DNA of 52,584 nucleotides from Nitrospira japonica (GTDB lineage Bacteria > Nitrospirota > Thermodesulfovibrionia > Thermodesulfovibrionales > DYHX01), in NCBI GenBank assembly GCA_020723925.1, contig DYHX01000003.1, forward strand, positions 1 to 52,584, read 5' to 3'. This document shows, piece by piece, positions 46,757 through 52,584 of the stretch (positions within the stretch are counted from its first letter, which is position 1; the number at the start of each line of letters is the position of its first letter). The translations under genes were made by a program, and so were the position numbers. The notes beneath the pieces were generated by a model. It was not told where the DNA came from and did no database searches. It saw nothing but the letters and a program-made list of their open reading frames with translations.

Positions 46757-47649
46757 CCTAAATCCCCAAGTAAAAACTGAACAAGCGTCACTGCTGATAT
46801 TGCGGCTGTCTCTGCACGTAGTATTCGCCTGCCGAGAGACGTAACAATCAGTCCTTTAGACTTTGCAAGATTAACCTCTTCTTCTGTGAACCCACCCTCA
46901 GGGCCAATGGCAACAAAGAGTGGGCAGTGAATAGTGAATAGTGAATAGTGAATAGTATCTACTTTATTTTCTGCCGACTGTTCACTAACGACTATCGACT
47001 TTTTTAATTTCTCCACTGCCTCTGATATCTTTATGCCTCCTTCTTCCCAGAAGATGAGGCCGTTTATAGGCTGGGACAGTCCCGATTCTACCCCTCGTAA
47101 ACTCGGCGGTAAATCTGGGACAGTCCCATCGTGAGCGTGTAATCCCCCATCACCCCCCTTTAGAAAAGGGGGGGCGGGGGGATTTGAACTAAAAATGTCG
47201 CAGAAATTAACAGGCTCATGAACAACAGGAATCATAGTTCTACCGCTCTGTCTCGATGCCTCCTCTGCTATCTTTCTCCATCGCTCGACCTTTCTTGTCT
47301 CCCTTATCTGGCTCCTCTCTGTGATTGTCGGGATTATCTCTTTAACTCCAAGCTCTGTTGCTTTTTGAATAACGAGATCCATTTTTTCGCCCTTCATAAG
47401 TCCCTGTACAAGTGTAATATTGAGCGGAGACTCTGTATTGCAAGGGAATGTCTCTATGACCTCTGCAATGACCTCTCTTTTGTCTGTCTTAATGATGGTT
47501 GTTTTTAAACAGTTTCCCATACCATCAAATATGACCAGAGTATCGCCGACCTTACTTCTCAATACCGATGTTAGATACCTGGCCTGCTCCTTTTGTATTC
47601 GTATGTGTCTTTCTTTTAGATCAGCTGATGGCAGTAAGATTCGAGGCAT
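46753..47649 (-). CDS. rsmE: 16S rRNA m3U1498 methyltransferase RsmE with two repeat-derived in-frame insertions
   Basis: ATELGVKEIIPTITERSQ; AIGPEGGFTEEEV; RRILRAETAAISAV. Confidence 0.93.
   Translation of the reverse strand: MPRILLPSADLKERHIRIQKEQARYLTSVLRSKVGDTLVIFDGMGNCLKTTIIKTDKREVIAEVIETFPCNTESPLNITLVQGLMKGEKMDLVIQKATELGVKEIIPTITERSQIRETRKVERWRKIAEEASRQSGRTMIPVVHEPVNFCDIFSSNPPAPPFLKGGDGGLHAHDGTVPDLPPSLRGVESGLSQPINGLIFWEEGGIKISEAVEKLKKSIVVSEQSAENKVDTIHYSLFTIHCPLFVAIGPEGGFTEEEVNLAKSKGLIVTSLGRRILRAETAAISAVTLVQFLLGDLG
46927..47003. repeat. 7-bp repeat inverted arms inside rsmE
   Basis: (GTGAATA)4 46927-46954, spacer, GACTGTT CACTAAC GACTATC GACTTTT 46976-47003. Confidence 0.9.
47070..47189. 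repeat. Palindromic repeat insertion inside rsmE
   Basis: Two CTGGGACAGTCCC copies and ATCCCCC...CCCCCCTTTAGAAAAGGGGGGG...GGGGGGAT; encodes NPPAPPFLKGGDGGLHAHDGTVPDLPPSLRGVESGLSQP. Confidence 0.85.
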
Positions 47650-47658
47650 TAACCCCCT

Positions 47659-48762
47659 CTATTTTTCAGCGCTCGAAAATAAATCCTTCAGTTTCTCTTT
47701 AAACCCTTTCGAAACCTCATCACCATTTATTTTTGCAAATTCCTCGAGTATCTCCCTCTGTCTCGGTGTGAGTCTCTTTGGCACTTCAACATATACCCTG
47801 ACAATCTGGTCACCCTTTGCATGGCCGCCAAGTTTTTGTATACCTTTCCCCTTGAGATGGAAGGTCTTTCCAGAAGGAGTTCCAGCAGGAATCTTTATTT
47901 TTGCTATACCATCAAGGGTGGGCACTTCTATCTCTGCCCCAAGGGCTGCATGGGGAAATGCGATCGGAATCTCACAGAATAAATCCATCCCATCCCTTTT
48001 GAAGAAGGGGTGTTCATCAACATGCAGAATTATGTAGAGGTCACCTGGCGGACCTCCGTAGACACCAAGTTCACCTTCCCCTGACATCTTGAGTCTTGAA
48101 CCTGTATCAACGCCTGGGGGGATTTTTACTGATATGGTGCGGACCTTTTTAACCTTGCCATTTCCCCTACACGTTGTGCAGGGGTCTGTAATAATCTGGC
48201 CAGTTCCATGGCAGCGGCCACATGTCCTTGAAACGCTGAAGAACCCCTCCTGAAACCTGACATGCCCTGTACCTTTGCAATTTGGACATGAAACAGGTCC
48301 CTTGCCTGGCATGGAACCTGTGCCATTACATGGTGTGCAGTTTTCCCACCTTGGCACCTCTATGAATTCCTCAGTGCCAAAGGCAGCCTCCTCAAGGGTT
48401 ATATCGAGGTCATATCTCAGGTCATTGCCTTTTGTTGGCCTCGGTCTGCGCTGTCCTGTAAATGTTCCGAAGAAGTCTCCGAAGATATCCTCAAATACAT
48501 CCGTGAAGGCTGTTCCGCCTCTGAATGCTCCGAACCCAGCTCCAATGCCTTCTGCTGTTCCAAATCTGTCGTAGTTTGCCCTTTTTTCAGGATCGCTGAG
48601 GCAGGTGTATGCCTCGTTTATCTCCTTGAATTTTTCTTCGGACTCTTTATTCTCGGGGTTCCTGTCAGGGTGGTATTTCAGGGCAAGGCGCCTGAACGCC
48701 TTCTTAATTTCGGCTTCAGAAGCGTTTCTTGATACACCCAGCATTTCATAATAATCTCTCAT
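47659..48762 (-). CDS. dnaJ: Chaperone DnaJ
   Basis: J domain HPD; four CxxCxGxG zinc repeats. Confidence 0.97.
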   Translation of the reverse strand: MRDYYEMLGVSRNASEAEIKKAFRRLALKYHPDRNPENKESEEKFKEINEAYTCLSDPEKRANYDRFGTAEGIGAGFGAFRGGTAFTDVFEDIFGDFFGTFTGQRRPRPTKGNDLRYDLDITLEEAAFGTEEFIEVPRWENCTPCNGTGSMPGKGPVSCPNCKGTGHVRFQEGFFSVSRTCGRCHGTGQIITDPCTTCRGNGKVKKVRTISVKIPPGVDTGSRLKMSGEGELGVYGGPPGDLYIILHVDEHPFFKRDGMDLFCEIPIAFPHAALGAEIEVPTLDGIAKIKIPAGTPSGKTFHLKGKGIQKLGGHAKGDQIVRVYVEVPKRLTPRQREILEEFAKINGDEVSKGFKEKLKDLFSSAEK

Positions 48763-48764
48763 TT

Positions 48765-48842
48765 TTATTAGTTATTAGTTTTAGTTAGGGATTTTCTGTC
48801 GTCTTTCCTTAACCCCTTAACTACTTGCTACTTATTACTTGT
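48765..48842. repeat. 7-bp repeats in dnaK-dnaJ spacer
   Basis: TTATTAG TTATTAG ... TACTTGC TACTTAT TACTTGT. Confidence 0.7.
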
Positions 48843-48843
48843 T

Positions 48844-50754
48844 TTAGTTCTCCTTCTTATTTTTATCTACTTCTTCGAATTCTGCTTCAACAACTTCTTC
48901 TTCAGGTGCTTTTGCTTTTGCTTCAGCACCTGCGCCTGCTTGTGCCCCTGCTGCCCTGTATATGTGCTCTGCAAATTTGTGAGAGGCCCTTGTGAGATTT
49001 TCAATTGCAGACTTTATCTCTGCCACATCTGTGCTTGTATCCTTGACTTTCTTACATTTTTCCAGTGCATCTTCTACATCTTTCTTCTCAGACTCGCTAA
49101 GCTTGTCTCCATATTCGCGGAGGGATTTTTCTGCTGTGTATACAAGGGTGTCAGCCTCATTCCTTGCCTCAGCGAGCTGTTTCTTCTTCTTGTCCTCCTC
49201 TGCATGGGACTCTGCATCCCGCATCATCTTTTTGATCTCTTCTTCTGTGAGGCCGCTTGATACAGTTATCCTTATGGATTGTTCTTTGCCTGTGCCAAGG
49301 TCCTTTGCTGACACATGGAGTATTCCATTGGCGTCGATATCAAATGATACCTCTATCTGTGGCATACCTCTTGGTGCTGGTGGTATTCCTACGAGTTCAA
49401 AAACCCCGAGGAGTTTGTTATCTGCTGCCATTTCCCTTTCACCCTGGGACACCTTGATCGTTACTGCAGGTTGATTGTCAGCAGCAGTCGAGAAGATTTG
49501 ACCCTTTTTTGTCGGGATTGTTGTATTCCTCTCTATAATCTTTGTGAATATACCACCGAGGGTCTCTATGCCGAGTGAGAGCGGAGTGACATCCAGGAGA
49601 AGTACTTCCCTGACCTCTCCTTTGAGCACTGCGGCCTGTATTGCAGCTCCCACAGCAACAACCTCATCCGGATTAACGGTTTTGTTTGGCTCCTTCCCAA
49701 AAAAGCCCTGAACTGTCTGCTGAACCTTTGGTGTCCTTGTCTGCCCGCCAACAAGAAGTACCTCATCAATATTCAAAGGAGATAAATTTGCATCACCGAG
49801 GGCATTTTTGCATGGCCCAATTGTTTTCTCTACGAGGTCTCCTGTAAGCTGTTCGAACTTTGCCCTTGAGAGTTTCATCAAGAGGTGTTTTGGACCTGTT
49901 GCATCGGCCGTTATGAACGGAAGGTTTATCTCTGTCTCCATGGCTGTCGAAAGCTCGATTTTTGCCCTTTCAGCAGCCTCTTTAAGCCTCTGCAGCGCCA
50001 TCTTATCCTGTTTCAGATCAATGCCCTGGTCTTTTTTGAATTCGCCTACCATCCAATCGATAATCCTCAGGTCAAAGTCATCACCGCCGAGGTATGTATC
50101 GCCATTCGTGGACTTTACCTCTATTACACCCTCACCGATCTCGAGTATGGATATATCGAATGTGCCTCCTCCAAGGTCATAGACAGCAATCTTCTCCTCT
50201 CTCTTCTTGTCCATCCCATAAGCAAGGGATGCAGCTGTTGGCTCGTTAATTATCCTCAATACATTAAGTCCTGCAATCTTGCCTGCATCTTTTGTTGCCT
50301 GGCGCTGGCTGTCGTCAAAATAGGCCGGTACTGTTACGACAGCATCTGTAACAGGTTCTCCGAGATAATCCTCAGCAGCCTGTTTCAGTTTCTGCAGTAT
50401 CATGGCAGATATCTCAGGAGGAGAATACATCTTTCCCCTTATCTCCACGTGGGCATCTCCATTGAGTGCCTCGACTATCCTGTATGGCAATCGCTTTTTT
50501 GCATGCTCAACCTGAGGGGAGTTGTACTTTCTTCCCATGAGCCTTTTTATTGAGAATATTGTATTCTCAGGGTTTGTAATCGCCTGTCTTTTGGCAATCT
50601 GGCCAACGAGTCTCTCCCCCTTTTCAGTAAAGGCAACGACAGATGGAGTTGTCCGGGTGCCCTCCTGGTTTGGGATGACCACAGGCTCGCCAGCCTGGAC
50701 AACGGCAACAACAGAGTTTGTTGTGCCAAGGTCTATTCCTATTGCTTTACCCAT
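48844..50754 (-). CDS. dnaK: Chaperone DnaK (Hsp70)
   Basis: [22 protein letters not shown]. Confidence 0.98.
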   Translation of the reverse strand: MGKAIGIDLGTTNSVVAVVQAGEPVVIPNQEGTRTTPSVVAFTEKGERLVGQIAKRQAITNPENTIFSIKRLMGRKYNSPQVEHAKKRLPYRIVEALNGDAHVEIRGKMYSPPEISAMILQKLKQAAEDYLGEPVTDAVVTVPAYFDDSQRQATKDAGKIAGLNVLRIINEPTAASLAYGMDKKREEKIAVYDLGGGTFDISILEIGEGVIEVKSTNGDTYLGGDDFDLRIIDWMVGEFKKDQGIDLKQDKMALQRLKEAAERAKIELSTAMETEINLPFITADATGPKHLLMKLSRAKFEQLTGDLVEKTIGPCKNALGDANLSPLNIDEVLLVGGQTRTPKVQQTVQGFFGKEPNKTVNPDEVVAVGAAIQAAVLKGEVREVLLLDVTPLSLGIETLGGIFTKIIERNTTIPTKKGQIFSTAADNQPAVTIKVSQGEREMAADNKLLGVFELVGIPPAPRGMPQIEVSFDIDANGILHVSAKDLGTGKEQSIRITVSSGLTEEEIKKMMRDAESHAEEDKKKKQLAEARNEADTLVYTAEKSLREYGDKLSESEKKDVEDALEKCKKVKDTSTDVAEIKSAIENLTRASHKFAEHIYRAAGAQAGAGAEAKAKAPEEEVVEAEFEEVDKNKKEN

Positions 50755-50759
50755 TTTTA

Positions 50760-51404
50760 TTATTCCTCCTCATCTTTATTTATATTTATTCTAATCTCTA
50801 TATTGCCTTCTTCTGTCTTTTCTTTCTCCTGACTCTCGACTAACGACTGACGACTATTGACTGTCTTTTGAGGTTTCTTTGATACAGCAACAAGGGAAGG
50901 GCGCAGCACTTTATCCCTGAACATGTAGCCCTTTCTAAACTCCTCAACCACTGTTTTTTCATCTGTGTCCTCTCTCTCAACCTGCGTCATAGCATGATGC
51001 AGCGATGGATCGAATCGTTTGCCGAGGGCAGAGATTGGAGTAATGCCGAATTTCTCAATGACCCTCTGGAACTCCTTGAGTGTTATCTCTACGCCCTGGA
51101 CGAGTCCCTGTGAAACATTATTCGATGAATGTTTCACAGCCAACTCGAGATTATCTATAACAGGCAGGAGTTCATACAGCAATGACTCATTGCTGTATTT
51201 TATAAGCTCCTCCTTATCTTTCAATACCCTCTTCCTGTAATTGTCGAACTCTGCATAGAGCCGCAGGTACCTGTCTTTTAATTCCTGTAGCTCCTCCTCG
51301 GGTTTTAGTTTTTCTGTCTCCACCACCTCTTCTTTTTCACCGATAACCTGTTCCATTCCTGAAACTTCTTCCTCTCTCTTCTCTATGGTTTTATTTTCTT
51401 CCAA
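50760..51404 (-). CDS. grpE: Nucleotide exchange factor GrpE
   Basis: GrpE coiled coil and [12 protein letters not shown]-terminal beta domain. Confidence 0.93.
   Translation of the reverse strand: MEENKTIEKREEEVSGMEQVIGEKEEVVETEKLKPEEELQELKDRYLRLYAEFDNYRKRVLKDKEELIKYSNESLLYELLPVIDNLELAVKHSSNNVSQGLVQGVEITLKEFQRVIEKFGITPISALGKRFDPSLHHAMTQVEREDTDEKTVVEEFRKGYMFRDKVLRPSLVAVSKKPQKTVNSRQSLVESQEKEKTEEGNIEIRININKDEEE
50831..50865. repeat. Five 7-bp GACTNNN units inside grpE C-terminus
   Basis: GACTCTC GACTAAC GACTGAC GACTATT GACTGTC. Confidence 0.92.
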
Positions 51405-52440
51405 ACCATCCTCCTATCTCTCTGCTGAGCGCCCTTGTTATAAACTTTGCGGTCATATCGACTATGAAGATTGCCTTTGAATAGTCCATCCTTGTTGGGC
51501 CTATTATCCCAACGGTCCCGATAGGTCTATCGCCTTCTTTATATGTTGATGCTACAATGCTCAGTTTCTTCATTTCGTCATCAAGGTTTTCGGAACCTAT
51601 TACAACCTGCACTCCGTCCGATTCGGATAGCCTGTCAAGCAGTTTTATAATCAGGTGCTTGTCTTCTATGGCCCTTGAAATCTCTTTTATCTTCTCGATG
51701 TTTGAGAAATCAGGAAGTGATAGAACCTCTGAGAATCCAGAAATAAATATATCGCTATGAGGGAAAGACAATGCCTCCCTGCATATTCTTATCGCCCTTG
51801 ATATAAGGGTATCACATAGTGCCTTTTCTTTCGCCATTTCCTTTATTATCATCGAGCGAATTTCGTCAAGGGTATAGCCGGAGAACTCGGAATTCAGGTA
51901 TTCTGTTATCCTGTTAAGGTCTCTCTGCGTTAGCTCTGGATTCATATTCAGAATTCTGTTTTTTACCAGACCTTCGTTGGTAAAGAGCATTGCTACTGCC
52001 TGGTTCCCCCTGTATTTTAATAACTCGATCCTGTTCAATATTGTCCTGTCAGGGTTTGGAGGAAGTGCAACCCCGAGATAGTGCGAAAGAATCGAAAGTG
52101 TTTTTGTTGCCTCGCCAATGAGAATATTGATATCGTGTCTGATAGCCTCAAGTTTTCTTGTCAGGTCATGGACAAGCTCTTCATTTGGCTGATCTTCTTC
52201 ATGACGCAGGCAGTCAACATAAAATCTGTATCCCTTATCTGTAGGCACCCTTCCTGCAGAAGTGTGCGGCTGGCGCAGAAAGCCCATATCTTCGAGGTCA
52301 GCCATTATGTTTCTTATTGTTGCCGGAGAAAGGGCAAAAGAATACCTCTTTGTAACAAACCTTGACCCAACCGGGTCTGGATTGTTTATATAGCTCTGAA
52401 CTACTGCACAGAGCACTCTCTTGTTTCTCTCGTCAAGCAT
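51391..52440 (-). CDS. hrcA: Heat-inducible transcription repressor HrcA
   Basis: SFALSPATIRNIMADLEDMGFLRQPHTSAGRVPTDKGYRFYVD. Confidence 0.96.
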   Translation of the reverse strand: MLDERNKRVLCAVVQSYINNPDPVGSRFVTKRYSFALSPATIRNIMADLEDMGFLRQPHTSAGRVPTDKGYRFYVDCLRHEEDQPNEELVHDLTRKLEAIRHDINILIGEATKTLSILSHYLGVALPPNPDRTILNRIELLKYRGNQAVAMLFTNEGLVKNRILNMNPELTQRDLNRITEYLNSEFSGYTLDEIRSMIIKEMAKEKALCDTLISRAIRICREALSFPHSDIFISGFSEVLSLPDFSNIEKIKEISRAIEDKHLIIKLLDRLSESDGVQVVIGSENLDDEMKKLSIVASTYKEGDRPIGTVGIIGPTRMDYSKAIFIVDMTAKFITRALSREIGGWFGRK

Positions 52441-52459
52441 ATTTCGACAAGCTCAATAT

Positions 52460-52486
52460 TTAGCACTCTCAATGGTAGAGTGCTAA
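52460..52486. promoter_or_regulatory. CIRCE operator
   Basis: Perfect TTAGCACTC-N9-GAGTGCTAA just upstream of hrcA. Confidence 0.97.
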
Positions 52487-52538
52487 TAATTTAGCAGTTA
52501 ATTCCTCAAGGTGTCAAGTAGACTGTTAGCCTGTCAAG

Positions 52539-52580
52539 CCAAAATAGAAATGTCCTATTTTCACCAAAATAGAAATGTCC
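52539..52580. repeat. Two direct 17-bp repeats CCAAAATAGAAATGTCC at window edge
   Basis: 52539-52555 and 52564-52580, 25-bp period. Confidence 0.85.
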
Positions 52581-52584
52581 GGTT

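Noticed and set aside
49885-50553. 222-aa + strand ORF
   Set aside because: Entirely antisense to dnaK with no recognisable domain.
1-52584. tRNA or rRNA genes
   Set aside because: No cloverleaf/T-loop patterns or rRNA-like sequence noticed on either strand; a tRNAscan would be decisive.

Overview
The 52.6 kb window is gene-dense bacterial chromosome, probably an anaerobe with a Wood-Ljungdahl pathway. Nitrospirota- or Desulfobacterota-like origin is only a guess. Main blocks: (1) htpX and a UPF0182 protein. (2) A corrinoid-methyltransferase-like cluster: B12-binding protein, MtaA/UroD-like protein, DUF1638-like protein, RACo-type activator and a GAF hybrid histidine kinase. (3) S2P-type protease, a large M1 peptidase-ChaN-PDZ fusion, KefB-type antiporter, thyX, a small FmdB-type zinc ribbon and a nucleotidyltransferase/small-ORF pair. 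(4) A bacterial CODH/ACS operon (cooC-acsE-acsD-acsC-acsB-acsA) continuing into a NuoE/NuoF/NuoF-C-terminal/NuoG-like soluble module. (5) On the opposite strand, three tandem octaheme c-type cytochromes with a Tat Fe-S protein and NrfD. (6) TauE-PadR, a two-component system, a LeuC-type dehydratase, ridA, der, yihY, rsmE, and dnaJ-dnaK-grpE-hrcA with a perfect CIRCE element. The most unusual signal is not a protein. It is a dense population of short tandem repeats with 7-bp or 8-bp periodicity, usually arranged as inverted arms. They fill most spacers of the acs operon, form gene stop/start junctions (leuC/ridA, nuoF tail), and are inserted in frame inside thyX, rsmE and grpE. Separate REPIN-like inverted hairpin pairs, some with compensatory base changes, occur at five or more loci. 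No tRNA, rRNA, CRISPR array or complete transposase was found. All calls are by eye from sequence and protein motifs; no database search was run.
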